Positions 22,926 to 34,689 are shown, counted from the stretch's first letter. The stretch: 64,000 nt of DNA from Reticulitermes lucifugus (GCA_026260175.1 JAKCWW010000273.1:24639-88638); one strand, 5' to 3'. Program-made: numbers and translations. Notes: generated by a model not told the origin, from the sequence alone.

Positions 22926-23942
22926 CTTATTAAACAGGTTTAAACTTAGCATTCTTCAGCTCTTCGTAGCCTGCCACGATTCAGAAATAATAAATCGTGA
23001 AATCATGTAATTATATACATTTGTTAGAACCCTTTGGACGCGACACGCTAGGTGCCACAATGGACTCAAGATGGACCTACAGAGCACAAGGACACAATAA
23101 ACTGCGTGCAGCGGGATTTGAAGTCCACAGCCTCAGTTTTCAATTTTTACAAAATTTTTTCACATCGGAGATTGCACGGCTTGTGATATCGTTTATTACT
23201 TACAGAAATACGAAAGAAACCAAAACATTTTTGTATAAAAGTATTTGCATATAATATTTATTCATTCCGTTTTCTGTCATATGACAGTTTCATAGCCTCT
23301 TTGAAAGCGAGTTTCCCGTCTAATGTATAATATATTGTATAAGGCACTGTAATATATCATACATAATTTATTATTATGAAACTGTTAACATATACGAAGT
23401 CTACGTGTCATACAAAAAATTATAGCCCTGCTGCCTAACACCATGTGTTTTATGGAATATGTCCCCATTCTTTATCAATTCTACGGCAGATTAATATATT
23501 TTCGATATATATCTCCTGTACTCATCATCTTCCTTGACACCATACTCTTTTTATCGCTATAATCTGTACTATTTTCTTAGTCTTCCTATTCATCTCTCCG
23601 CTAAAACACTCAAGGTTCAATACAAGCCTTATTACGCTTCGTTATTTCACGCCAAGAAATTGTTCGCAGTAAATTAACCCCTTCTTATATTTATTGCATT
23701 CGTCGCGAAGAATATACATTTTACTGATATCTATGCCATAGAATTCTAGGCCTTTACCCACGAGTCGTACCCATCTGTGATCGTATGAGGTATCCTGGGG
23801 ATTAGAGATTGCTAGAAACATTTAGGAACACAATAAGTAGCAAATAACGTATTAATTGCAAGAAAGGTCTGATAATCATTATACTGAATTTCTCAAATGT
23901 AAATATGAAATATTTTATTGCTATTTTATAACAATAATTACT

Positions 23943-23980
23943 TTATTATTATTATTATTATTATTATTAATAATAATAAT
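23943..23980. repeat. (ATT)n followed by (AAT)n, self-complementary
   Basis: A run of TTA units switches to TAA units, so the tract can fold on itself. Confidence 0.85.
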
Positions 23981-24660
23981 ATCGTCGATGGTCATGTTAT
24001 TGCCATTATAACCTTTTATTCTCCGGTTTAAGTATGTTTTATTTCTTTACATAACCTCTTTGTTTTATTGTGCTGAACAAAGAAGCCTCATTGTTGCAAA
24101 CGATGGCCGTTTATAAGGCTCATAATTGCTACTCGTCCACAGTCGTTAATCTCCGACTCCTAAATTTTATCAACGTATTAAAAGTCATTTTTCCATACAT
24201 TTCACTTATTCCGGCCCTGTTTTACCTCTCGTATCGGCTCGCAGATCGTTGTTGTTTGATGCATTCTGTCAGCTGATAGTCATGTTAAATATCTCCCTAC
24301 TATTACTTCTAATCTACTTTAAAAGAATTAAAAGGTTAGTTGCAAGAGAGAGATGGAAGTTTCATCTTGTTTATATTTCATCTATCTAAAAATGCTGTCA
24401 GTGCTGAGGAAAAGCAAACTGCTGCTACTTTGACTTTCCCTCCTATACATTAACAAATAAACTCCACCAGGCACATGTACTTATACTTTGAGGCGTATGA
24501 CATTTAAAATTTTTCTGTTTAATAATTCATGTCAAGGATACATTTTTCTTTGTGAGTTGGCTGTTGTAACACGCCCATCTTCAGCATGTTAACTGACGAG
24601 AATTACGAAAGTCCAACTTTGCATTTCGCTCAGTACGTATTAAGCACATTCTCTACACAA

Positions 24661-24678
24661 ATATATATATATATATAT
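24661..24678. repeat. (AT)n microsatellite
   Basis: Nine AT units, about 25 bp upstream of a SINE. Confidence 0.9.
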
Positions 24679-24701
24679 GATTTTAAAAAATATGTATCAA
24701 T

Positions 24702-24951
24702 TGCCAATCCAGGTGATCGTGCGGACTAAGGCGTAGGTCTGAAGCCACTCGATTGCTGTGATCACGGGTTCGAATCCCGCTGAGGACACGGATGTTCGTC
24801 TCTTTTATTTCTTGTGTGTTTTGTGGGTAGAGGCGTCAGCGACGAGCGGATCACTCGTTCAGAGGAGTCCTACAGGATGTGTGTGTGATATAGAGACCTC
24901 AACAATGAGGCTGTCTATGCCCTATTTCGACTGTTCCGCCACAGAGAAAAA
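24702..24951 (+). mobile_element. tRNA-derived SINE, family 2, copy
   Basis: B box GGTTCGAATCCCG (near 24769-24781) follows a tRNA-like head ('gtgcggactaaggcgtagg'). The body 'tagaggcgtcagcgacgagc', 'cagaggagtcctacagg' and 'gatatagagacctcaac' follows the intact copy at 28653. It is diverged, so older than that copy. The 79-codon frame at 24758 is SINE read-through. Confidence 0.8.
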
Positions 24952-25860
24952 GTACGTATATGAATTCTGTTTCCCGGTTCCTTTTTGTAGAAAATAATTT
25001 TTAGGCCTATACGTCGAAATATGTTGATTACACGAAAAACTGTGCCATTTCTCATGCAGTTAGTTGATGTCTATCACCACGGAGACCTGGATTTGCTCCT
25101 TAGCATTCTATTTGGAATGCGGTGAAAAGTGTCACCGGGTGAGGTATTTACAGCATTTTGTTTCTTGCCCGTTGGACGAAAAATGTTCTGCAGATGTATA
25201 TTTGAAACATCTTTTGGAATACGTTATTGCTCCATATCTCTGCATTTATCCTGCTAATGGTATTAAATGTGAATTTTTACCAAGATATATATTGCTCCTT
25301 TTCATGCTAGGCGGAAAGTGTTTGGCAACTGATATACCACTGTTTCAGTACTTCTGTTCCTGCCGCTACCATCTATATAAATGCCAGCAAGAAGCTTTAC
25401 TTGTTTCGTTTTATTCAAGAGTCTAAATAAAGGTATCAAATTCTGTAATTTAAGACGTAAAGGTAAACCTTTATTTCCCCTTACAATTAAATAATCCGCA
25501 GGTGTGTGGCTAATAATTTTGTTTCGGGTTCTGCAAATCATCTAAGCTAGAGAACTAATGAAAACGCTTTAACATCGGAGTGTTTGATACAACTATATGT
25601 CATGATGTTTCTATGTTTACGTAATCAATTGATATATGTATGCAGACACTTCTTTGTTCAGATCTTTTTCGGCTTCGATTTCCCATTGCATTTATTGTCA
25701 AATACTTATTTTTTCATAGGCGAAAACGATATTTTCCTGAAGACCACAATTGTCTTTGAGTCAGGATAATTTAGGTTTCCAGAATATTGAAGAGTGTTCA
25801 AATTTTCATTAATAATTCTACCTAGAACATTTCTAAGTTCATAGAGAATTTAAGATTTCA
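24952..25860. other. Unassigned stretch with a 120-codon frame
   Basis: The plus-strand frame 25064-25426 (120 codons, cysteine-rich, starting MMSITTETW) has no spacing pattern of a known zinc finger or secreted domain that I can name. It is not called a gene. Confidence 0.3.
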
Positions 25861-25972
25861 GTTTCTCGCGGCCGTATATAATGGGATGCTTTCTCTATCC
25901 AGAAGATCGAGGCAGCACTTTCTTCCGAAACTTTGTACCTACCTACCAGATTACACGGCGTCACATCTAGAA
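25861..25972 (-). repeat. 'VTPC' repeat, minus-strand copy
   Basis: On the minus strand 'gtgacgccgtgtaatctggt' begins at about 25965 and reads VTPCNLVGRYKVSEE, followed by the usual exon-like body. The same conceptual peptide recurs at 27320 and, more decayed, at 58227. It is a dispersed repeat, not a host gene. Confidence 0.65.
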
Positions 25973-26148
25973 AACTAATTATGTATAGCAGACGCCCTGC
26001 GTAAGAAAGTGTCTGGTTAAAAAATAATCCACTCATGATGATGAGTAATTCCCTTTTTCTGTTATTCTAGTTTAGAATACATGGAGCCCATTCACGCCTC
26101 GTTTACATCCCTAACTTGTATATTGAAAAATGAAATAGGATTATATAC

Positions 26149-26542
26149 CAAGGGCGCACCCAAGGGAATGCTCCCGTCTGTAACCCCCTCAAAATACCAA
26201 AACCGAAATTTAAAAAACGCAGATTTTGTAGACACGATGATAACCAAAATTTTACGTAATTTAACCTTCAGCCGAAATCAGCCACTGAAAGCGGCAGATG
26301 ACTGGTACACTATAACTTTGAAAAATAAATTAATAATATTAAAAAAAACAAGAATATTGGACACTGTGATTGATACGTGGAACATGTACTTATATTTGTA
26401 CTATACAAATGCAGCTGCAAACGGTGTTATGTTACAGTTATACTTACGACATGATTCTTATAATATAATTTTAAAAATGAAACATAAATTATGTATAGCC
26501 TCAGGGTCAGCCCCCGCAGTGGAAAGTTGAGGTGCGCACCTG
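26149..26542. mobile_element. hAT-like non-autonomous DNA element with perfect 8-bp target duplication
   Basis: The left end is CAAGGGCGCACCC. The right end, reverse-complemented, is CAGGTGCGCACCT. Identical 8-mers ttatatac flank the element (26141-26148 and 26543-26550), the duplication length typical of hAT. The 394-bp interior carries a 149-codon frame (26081-26530) that starts outside the element and shows no hAT transposase motif (no RW or BED-finger pattern), so it is taken as chance. The element is unrelated in sequence to the hAT MITEs at 629 and 50463. Confidence 0.75.
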
Positions 26543-26550
26543 TTATATAC

Positions 26551-27319
26551 TCTCGATTTATGTAAAAGAGATAAATTTAGTACTTAACTGGCAAACTATC
26601 ACCTTAAAGCTCAGGCACATTGTTACTCTTCTAGTCAAATGACTTTTTCGCTTCTGTCGAACACAGAAAATCACTGGAATGTTCGTTAACCTAGTCCAGT
26701 CTGCGCTTCTCCATCCTATTTCTTTATGACTTATATTAATATTACCCTCCCATCTATCTAGGTCTCCCAAGAAAGTTCCGTCTTTTTTTTTCGAAAAATA
26801 TTCGTGCATTTTGCTCCTCTCCTATCTCATACATGTAACTCACGTAAGACAATTTTTGTCCGCATGGATGAACTTAATTGGTAGTGTGTAAAACATCTCT
26901 GGTTGTGTTAGGAGGTGTGCTGTATCGACTGTGTAGCTAATTGCTCTTTGACATGGACGTAATGACGAGGTTGTGGCTAAGCCCTAGGTGGCACTGAATG
27001 TGATTTTGAGACCAGCACATTTAACCTTTAACAAATTGACATGGTTCACAAATTGGTTAGGAAGGCAGTCCACCATATTTCTCTTATCGTATGGTCCTAC
27101 CAATTGTTCCTGAATCACTGAATTTTTATCACACGGTATATATTTTAGTAAGCTAACAGCTTGTGTTAACAGAGATACATCCAGGCTATTTGTTTCCTTG
27201 TTTCCTTATCTTTCTTTTCACGTGTTTCTTCTCACTTTATTCTATTTGGCCTCCTTTTTCCTATCGTTTGAATGGGATTTGAGAACACCACGGCGATGAA
27301 AAATCCCTGTATTTGGAAT
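26551..27319. other. Unassigned stretch
   Basis: No gene or known repeat recognised. Confidence 0.45.
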
Positions 27320-27365
27320 GTGACGCCCTGTAGTCTGGTTTCGGAGGAACATGCTTCCCTTATTA
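27320..27365 (+). repeat. 'VTPC' repeat fragment
   Basis: 'gtgacgccctgtagtctggt' reads VTPCSLV, then 'ttcggaggaacatgcttccc' (SEEHAS). This is the same order as in the 25861 copy. Confidence 0.6.
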
Positions 27366-28353
27366 TTAGATTTTAGCACCTGAAAGAGAAGAATTATATT
27401 TCTCCGAAACGTATTTGAAATTTATATCGAAATGCAAGGCGTCTTATTTCAGAAGACGATAATCTTCAATTTCTTTTGCTTCATATTTTATATGACTTGA
27501 CATATTTCTATCCTGTTTACGAATAAAGTTTAGTAAAAAAAAATACGTGGCGTGTCATGAAATATTTCTGCAATCAATCTGCTATATAAGTTAGGGTTTC
27601 AGGAGCCACTCTGTATGCAGAGCGCTGATTGCCACAAACCTACCTATATAACATACATAACTATATCAAACCAGGATGATGATGATACCATGCTCAGACT
27701 GACACAGCCCAATGTATGTTATCAACTAAGTTTTCTCCTCCAGACTTCGCCGTGACCAATAATAATCTGTCTTTCAAATGGAGGCCAATCAGACCAATCG
27801 CTAGTCGCCTAGCCACTTTTCGGTTCTTGTAGAGTAAAAAAAAAATATATATCAGAAAGTTTGTAGTCTGTTATTATGGTCCATTATTATTTTTCTTGCT
27901 CATATTTTTGTTAAGCTATGAATGTTAGGGTTTTGTGATGTAAAAAATTGCCGCCCCTTAAATATAACATGAAGTCTGGTACTCTAATAGAGGTGTGGGA
28001 TTGCGTGTCCTTTTTCGTGTAATTTGAAATTATTGCTTACAGGTTAGGATTGTTACGTTCCTTGACGTACCACATGTAGTTTTACATGCATTTTGTTGTG
28101 GATATTTTCATACCTTTTGAACTAATGTTTCATTGCGTTATTACTGTGAATTAGTCCCTGTAAACCATTGTCTTGGTACAGAACCTATGTATGATATCTT
28201 AATTAGGGTACAGAATAAGTCGAAGATTTATGTGATGAATTACCGCAGTGTCTTTTCTAGTTTACCGGATTTTATGTATTGGTTTCAATGTCGGATCAAT
28301 TAGTGTTTATAAAAATAAAGTAGTTATGATTATTTTAATTTAGTGAACTTAGC
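27366..28353. other. Unassigned stretch
   Basis: No gene or known repeat recognised. Confidence 0.45.
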
Positions 28354-28431
28354 GAAGTGTGTCGTGTCAGGTGGTGTGGTATAGCGGTGTGATCACACCG
28401 CTATACCACACCACCTGACACGACACACTTC
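28354..28431. repeat. Perfect 78-bp palindrome
   Basis: Two 39-bp arms with no spacer meet at GTGTGATCACAC (centre between 28392 and 28393). Every base pairs from 28354 with 28431 inward; the next pair outward fails. It is not flanked by an obvious target duplication. It could be a tiny MITE, a cruciform-forming site, or a fold-back artefact of sequencing. Confidence 0.9.
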
Positions 28432-28652
28432 CCACGCTCTATCCGGAAGAGATCCCTTCGGGTCGTACAATATCGAGACACATGCTTGTATGCATGCACC
28501 ATACAGAGTACAAAAAACTGTAAACTTCTACCCGGAATGGATCACTTCAAAGTTTTAAACTTAAAACATTGTAATTTTATGATTATTAACTTCGTATATT
28601 TTAGAATTTCAATATTTTAATCTTTTTAATAAGGGAGACATAATACTTACAT

Positions 28653-28917
28653 TGCCGATCCCAGTGGCCGTGCGTTCTAAGGAGTGGGTCTTCGGCCGCT
28701 CGCTTACTAGGATCGTGGGTTCGAATCCCACCGGAAGCATGGATGTCTGTCTCTTGTGAGTGTTGTGTGTTGTCAGGTAGAGGTCTCTGCGACGAGCTGT
28801 TCCCTCGTCCAGAGGAGTCCTACCGAGTGTGGTGTGTCTGAATGTGTGATCATGAAACCTCGACGAAACGTGGAGGCCCAGGCCCATATAGGGCTGTCGA
28901 GCCATACAAAAAAAAAT
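28653..28917 (+). mobile_element. tRNA-derived SINE, family 2, best copy
   Basis: The tRNA-like head is followed by a perfect B box (GGTTCGAATCCCACC, near 28719-28733), then 'atggatgtctgtctcttgtg', 'cagaggagtcctaccg' and a short A-rich 3' tail (28907-28916). The minus strand holds a 98-codon frame containing PVGFEPTILVSERP, a conceptual peptide I remember from many insect assemblies, which identifies this as a widespread repeat. Its intactness suggests it is younger than the copies at 24702 and 17935. Confidence 0.85.
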
Positions 28918-28956
28918 ACTTAGATTAGCTATTGGCCTTATACTGCTTTCTTCTGA

Positions 28957-29056
28957 AAAACTCCCTGATGATGGAAACCCGGTGCCGAAATGTGTAGGAG
29001 TTTTATACTTGTTTCTGAATTTATTGTGTTGAGTGCATACGTTGGTTGATGTATTA
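28957..29056 (+). ncRNA. Hammerhead-ribozyme-like motif, copy 3, with tail
   Basis: Stem I is 8 bp and perfect: AAAACTCC (28957-28964) with GGAGTTTT (28997-29004). The core CTGATGA is at 28965-28971, then one extra base. Stem II (ggaaacccggtgcc) has only its first two pairs intact plus scattered others. GAAA is at 28987-28990 and TGTGTA follows, so the predicted cut is after A28996. The tail has 'gtgcatacgttggttgatgt' (from 29033), like copies 1 and 2. The long stem I supports common descent; the weak stem II argues against present activity. Confidence 0.55.
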
Positions 29057-29889
29057 ACTAATTGTAAAATGTTATTGTGTCGTCCTAAGGCCAGGTATTT
29101 TTATACTTACAGAAACCTACACCAGGTAGCAGTGATTAGCGAAAACAATCCCTCGTTCCGAAGCAGTCGCAAAGCTTCGGTGTTTTTACCACCTCGACAT
29201 TTTCCGGTAACAATTTTCGGTAGCTATTGGCACCACTTCCTCCGTAATGTTTTCGTTTGAGAACTTTGCAAAGTTATAATGTGCATATTTAGTGGAAATG
29301 TAATTTCAGAATGTCCCTCAAGGATTCTAATGAGTTTTATAATATTGGATTAATGCAAGGGTTGTCTGTGTAAATTAGACTATTAGCAGTAGTGTGATAT
29401 GTCAAATTCTCTTCTAAAATTTTTTATGGGTTTTTCATCATATTTGATGTAATATTACATATCAGTGCCATGGTTTTCCTATTTTAATAACGTTTTTGTG
29501 TGCATTCACATTAGAATAAACACTTGACTTTGCAAAATATTTCGACATTTATGTCAATTTCATACGTCGCATGTAGAATTGCCAAATTGCAAGATACTTG
29601 TCATAGTATATAAAATATATAACTAAAGTTTTAGGATTTATGTCTCGAATAAATCTTCACTTGATGATTAAAATTGTTTCAATGTATAATCGTTGAATAT
29701 TATTGTTACTGTTGTGAGTTTTTATGGTAAATCATTGTCAATCCTTCCACTGGTTCACGTATATATTTATTTCAGGCGACGTAATCATAAATTTAACATC
29801 TTTCCACAAGAGGTTTTTAAAGTATCTGATGATCATTATGATACATAATTAATATTTAAAGCTATAATAAATGCTACTCCTCGGCAGCT
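29057..29889. other. Unassigned stretch
   Basis: AT-rich, no gene or known repeat recognised. Confidence 0.45.
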
Positions 29890-30060
29890 TTACCCCAGGA
29901 AAGAGACCCTTTTCCCATTGTAGAGGAGGTTGGGTGGGTCTCGAGGCCGGTCTGGACGTTTAGGGAAAATGTCGTCCCCACTGGGCTTCTAACCCCGGAC
30001 CGTTCCTTCCGCAGCTAATCGCTATACAGACGGAGCTGTCCCTGCCGCCGAATGTTAGTC
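29890..30060 (-). mobile_element. SINE family 5, minus-strand copy
   Basis: On the minus strand 'acgtccagaccggcctcgag' and 'acccacccaacctcctctac' match the family 5 body at 63890-63915. The B box region (ggggttagaagccc) is degenerate. Confidence 0.6.
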
Positions 30061-32160
30061 TGCAAAGAGTTAAAATAATATCGTCGACTTTACCAATAGA
30101 GCGAGTGTTGTGTCACGGTAATTACCTGTGAGAACAGTAACTTTTTATGAGCTACAGGTCATCAAATATTTCAGAATTAATTATTTTAAACCCTATAAAT
30201 CTGATTTCGAAAATTTTGTAACGTTTATTGTGCCTGCCCATATCTCTCAAATTAGAAATGCAGAATTTTCATCATCAGTGTGACGAAAAAATTCTTGTTC
30301 TCTCTCGGTTACATGGTCTGACACAGTCCTTTGTATTTTTGCGTACAATTTACATAATACATTTACTCTTCACTTTACGCTCACAAATAAAACTTCTTAA
30401 TCGATTTTTAGGAAAATGTGTATATATCCTATCCATTTCTTTCTCATAATTTTAGTGTTGTGTTGATGCCTCTCATTTCATGCACTTATCTTTTCTCTGT
30501 GATTCTTATTTGCTCTTTCTTTAACGTTCAGTATTCGGATTGATGCAGATGCCTCTGCCTGTTGCCGTGTAGAAATTTAGTAATACATTTGTGTTTAGTG
30601 ATTCCTGTTAGTGAGAGTTTTATTGTTTCACTGAACTGTTCACGTGTAAGCGTAGTAAGTCTTTTAATACACTGAAGATTAAAATTAATCTATAATATAT
30701 GTACATAAAGATTAATTTTCTATCTCATAGAAAACACAATGTGTTTCCATTAGAAAGGACAACCGGTTAATCATGGATAGGGAAATAATATATGTTTTTT
30801 AAGAATGTCACGGGACCCGCAAGTTCTCTGTGTGGAAATTGCTGAGCCTTTAGTTTTAACGTGGCGGTACTTACACTGACCACTGTGTTTGAAACGGTTC
30901 TCTTTCACATCAACAAGAACGTAAATTTGTGTGTGGTGCTTAATTCGTGATTAATCCTTTTCATGTTTAGATGTGTTAGCATTATGCTTTCGCAGTACTT
31001 TCGCGACTGTCAGACGAACAAAACGAATATTGCCTATTTGAATCGAAATGCTGAAAATATAGATAAAACATTTTCTCGACACCTTATTCACTTCTTTCAT
31101 CGTATTTTCCCCAGTATTCGGTCACAGGTAGGCGTGTGTTTGACAAATTGTTAACACAACACATAACAAAATCGTGTTAACAGTCAGAAGGGAATTTATA
31201 TATTGGGATATTAGAAACTATTGGATGAAAATGGCCTAAGGAGAATGCGTTGAGGAAGTAACAGCATAGTGTAGACCACTGTGTACTTAGGGTTATGACG
31301 GTTCGTTTTATAAAGCAAATATGATTGAGGCTATAAAATCAAGAAGGATGATATGCGCGGCACAAACACAACCTATGTGGAAAATAAAAAGCTACACTAC
31401 ATTTTGGTGGGAAAACGTGATGGAAAGAGGCAGTTGTTTAGACATAGCAGCAGGTGGGAGAATGGTAGTAATCTCAAATGAATGACTTGAGGTTTATTTT
31501 GGATTAAACTGGCTTTAACATTTAGAGTACAGGGGATTTAAATCCCAAAGTGGCCGCTGACGGCCGGGGTTCTTTTCGCTTTAAATGCCCGTTTTTACAC
31601 GTGCTGGTATTATCCGTTGTATTTCATACATTTTTAAAGATAAAAACTTCTAATAAAAATAGTTGCTTAAGAATGAATTTATCTACCCGTTACGCAAGTT
31701 TCAAGAAAATCCACCTGTTTTAAGCAGCTTAGTTGAATTTCATTTTTTATTTTGTTTATTTTTCACTTTAAGCTTCATTTTCTAGATTTATTCATTTCAA
31801 ATATCTCTTGCTGTAAGTGGAGACATTGTGCTATAAAATTTGGAGCTGACTGTACATGTCACCGTATTTCCTGAGACGCTGTTTAGGTTGCAATCTTACA
31901 ATGTGTTTAGTTTTCGTGGTAGTGCTGGCTTATCTGGGTACTGAGTTCAAATGCAATCTGTGGGAGGAGAAAGGAATGATTACAGTCGTTCATTGCTCTG
32001 GTTAGTGCAGTATGGGACCACAGGCAAATGTCCTTCATTCTGCTGTAAGGACTTCTTCGTGACTAGTTTGAATTTTAGGTTCATACTTATGTCTATCTAC
32101 AGCTCAACAGTTCAGTCCACTGCCTGTCCTAGCAATAACATGCGATAAGCCAGGCAGTGC
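30061..32160. other. Unassigned stretch upstream of the piggyBac remnant
   Basis: May include the body of the piggyBac element, but no other transposase motif (DDE region) was recognised. Several 60-75-codon frames lack domains. Confidence 0.4.
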
Positions 32161-32329
32161 AGACGCTTGAATCACCATTAAAGAAATCAGACACTGGCTT
32201 ACGCAGTGTAAGAGAATTCGGTGACGTGTGTGTTCCAGCAAAAGAACGGAAGTCAAGTGTCGAGAATGCAGCATAGGGTTGTGGGCTACTCCATGTTTCG
32301 AGATATGTCATACAAAACTGCATTTCTGA
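32161..32329 (+). pseudogene. piggyBac-family transposase, C-terminal cysteine-rich domain (remnant)
   Basis: One plus-strand frame, closed by TGA at 32327-32329, reads RVCSSKRTEVKCRECSIGL and then WATPCFEICHTKLHF. This fits the C-terminal zinc-binding domain of piggyBac transposases: the VCSSK start, paired cysteines (KCREC), and the hallmark CF..YHT end, here with Y replaced by C (CFEICHT). An in-frame stop lies just before RVC (TGA, 32222-32224), and the first cysteine of the leading pair is lost. The catalytic DDE part was not found upstream. About 410 bp downstream lies a piggyBac-type terminus. The minus-strand 138-codon frame over the same bases is a shadow. Confidence 0.65.
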
Positions 32330-32748
32330 AGAGCAACTAAAATTGAAAATCGGAACACACAAATGTAAGTAAATATAACAGTTGTAATTACTGAACTTAT
32401 ATTTTTCAGTAGCGTCTTCTTGATGAAATAACGGTTGTGAAGGGGTTGTGGATTTTACAGAAGGGGCTGTATGAAGGAAGAGAGACTTGTCGGAAGTTCC
32501 TATATGTGTGTGTATTTGCTTTATTTCGCCAATATGAGGAACCACTGCCTGGAGATATATGTAAATAATTCGTGACTAATGGAAAAATCGTAAGGATATT
32601 AGTAGGAAAAATTAAACCTCATTAGTGACAATTTTAACTAGAATTAAATTTCACACAATCTTTCAAGCCTGTACAAGTGTTTTAGACAAATATTGTGAAA
32701 AAGGGACGTGTAATTATAGAGGCAGAAAATTTAAAAAACGACATGGCG
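32330..32748. other. Presumed non-coding 3' part of the piggyBac element
   Basis: Lies between the transposase stop and the subterminal repeats; no independent features seen. Confidence 0.4.
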
Positions 32749-32832
32749 TTGCGGGACAATGTTTTCCCGTTCGCCCGTGAGTGTATTTAAATTGCTGGGA
32801 CAGTGTTTTACCGTTCAGACGTAAAGGGTTAA
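32749..32832 (+). mobile_element. piggyBac right terminus with subterminal repeats and TTAA
   Basis: Two similar units lie in direct order: ttgcgggacaatgttttccc.. (32749-32778) and ttgctgggacagtgttttac.. (32792-32822). They are followed by AAAGGG and TTAA (32829-32832). GGG next to TTAA is the expected piggyBac end and target. Orientation agrees with the transposase remnant upstream. No matching left end (TTAACCC) was found in the preceding kilobases, so the element is probably 5'-deleted. Confidence 0.6.
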
Positions 32833-34689
32833 TAAACTCTAGTGAAAACGAAACAATTCTTAAGTTATCTTAAGAAATTCAGAATTTCGTTGACAACCGA
32901 ACGAGTATCACTGTTTTAGTAGGCTTTTCTTCTTGTAGTTTTCAGTAATTGTTTTTGTTTTAAAATGATTTAAAAGAAATAAATTCGCCTTATGCATGGA
33001 CCACGTCTCCACGAGGTACTTCCTTTCTCGTTACAGTCCACATCTCGTAGATTTTCGTTACCCAATAGCCAACAATATTAAGTCTCATACAGAAATGGAG
33101 AGAAAGAAAAGTGAGTTGCTTCTGATAGGGCTATCTACCTGCAGGAATTCAATTTATTTTCCATAGCTCAGTATCTGTTCTGTGATATGATGCACCACCT
33201 GGTTCAAGTTCTTGAAAGGAAATGGAATATCTTTTTTGGGGGTTTGTAAAAATACATTTTCCTTCGCGTTTATATGTAGTCCTACACAGGCTACATAGGG
33301 TGCCTATGGTACATACATGTAAAGCATGTCACATCGGTATCAGTGTTATCCAACATCAAGAATATCCAGTCGTTTGCATAAATATTTGGACTCCATGATT
33401 TTACATTTGTCATAAAATTTAACATTATATGTACTACAGGAATGAAATTGGTGATTTTTCATTTACACGGTCTTGTCGAAGAAAATGAGTTGATTTTTAA
33501 GAGAAACGTCAACATGTTAGGCCTGTTTCAGAAAGTGACCGTGTAAGCAAAGAGCTTCTGTTTATAAATTTTATGCTCGGTATTTCATATTTCATGTGCG
33601 TCAGATAATTTGCTGAGTTATTACGGATTTTAAGATAGAGGTATCTAATCTGTAATTATTTTCGCAAAAAATTGAGAATAATAAGCGCTGGATCCCTTTA
33701 ATGTAGAAAATTGTGCTAATGTCCTCCATTTTCAGGAAGTCAGAAAAAAGGAAGTTTTAAGGTCTGCGGTATCTTCTTCTGCACCCGTCTCCCCATTTCT
33801 CACCCTCCTCTAAGTTCTTTACCTTCCTTTTCTTAACTTAAATTCTGTCCCTTTTCCTCTTTCGCTTTTTTTCATTTCTCTATTTCTTTCCTTTATCTCT
33901 CGCGATCCCTTGCTATTTCCCTTCTTCCAGCTTCTCATGGGAAGGGGAAAGTTGCTATGCGCTGTGTCAGTGACAAGAGAAACATGCAAAAATCTTTATA
34001 CCATTTGCAATTCGAATTTTCGAAATTTTATGCGAAAGGCAAGCGAGTGGGGTGACTTTAAGTTTCGTTGGGAAGGAGAAGGAATATACATTGTGGTGTG
34101 CATGTCATCCAGGAGTAGCAATGCGAAGAGAAGGACGCTGAAGTGAAGTTAGTATGCACATCGACAACGGAAAGAAATATAACTGAAGTTCTGAGCATTT
34201 ATATTAACCAGTCTGAAATGAGCTGAATTTAATTGGTTTTTATTTTTAGAGTTCTGCTTTCAGTTAATCACTGTTGCTTATATACACATAATATACATGT
34301 ATTAATGGGCATATTAAATTAGGTGTTTTGAATAAGAGACAATGGAGCATGCAGTATGTCATGTTTACATGACTGTACTCACAGGCGCCTGCTGGATTGT
34401 AATATTACGTCGGCCAATAGAAGGAGAAAATCCTTGAAGCCTTCTTTTACTTTTCGAGTGGCATATATGATGAATGTTTCACCCAGTAATAACGTTCTTT
34501 TTTATTACATTATTATTTTATTGTCCAGTTGTGAGGAACAACTGATAGATTGCTTGAATCCTGTCTGTAGGAGGATTTTGTCATTTTACAGAAAAATTTC
34601 TGGTTTCAAGATTGATAACAATTGTTGTAATCGACAAGGGAACCTAGCGCACAAGTATAATTCGTCTAATGTTTGACGTTGTAACCTAG
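32833..34689. other. Mostly unassigned stretch with a pyrimidine tract
   Basis: Contains the pyrimidine-rich run at 33774-33939. The frame 34356-34676 (106 codons) has no recognised domain. Confidence 0.4.
33774..33939. repeat. Polypyrimidine-rich tract
   Basis: About 165 bp dominated by C and T on the plus strand, ending in cttcttccag, which looks like a splice acceptor. No exon is recognisable after it. Confidence 0.6.

Larger units (their letters stand above)
22926..24701. other. Unassigned stretch with microsatellites
   Basis: Contains an (ATT)n/(AAT)n tract at 23943-23980, a (TA)9 tract at 24661-24678, and a weak 11-bp inverted pair (acagtttcata near 23284, tatgaaactgt near 23376). No gene recognised. 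Confidence 0.45.

Noticed and set aside
23284-23386. MITE with ends acagtttcata/tatgaaactgt
   Set aside because: Inverted pair only 11 bp, flanks show no target duplication and no second copy was seen.
26081-26530. 149-codon frame as a gene
   Set aside because: Lies mostly inside a DNA element with target duplication; no known domain.
28719-28733. Possible tRNA gene at a perfect B box
   Set aside because: Same sequence recurs in two other SINE copies with a common body and A-rich tail.
28609-28905. 98-codon minus-strand frame with PVGFEPT
   Set aside because: Antisense read-through of SINE family 2.
32129-32545. 138-codon minus-strand frame as a gene
   Set aside because: The opposite strand carries the recognisable piggyBac C-terminus, so this is a shadow frame.
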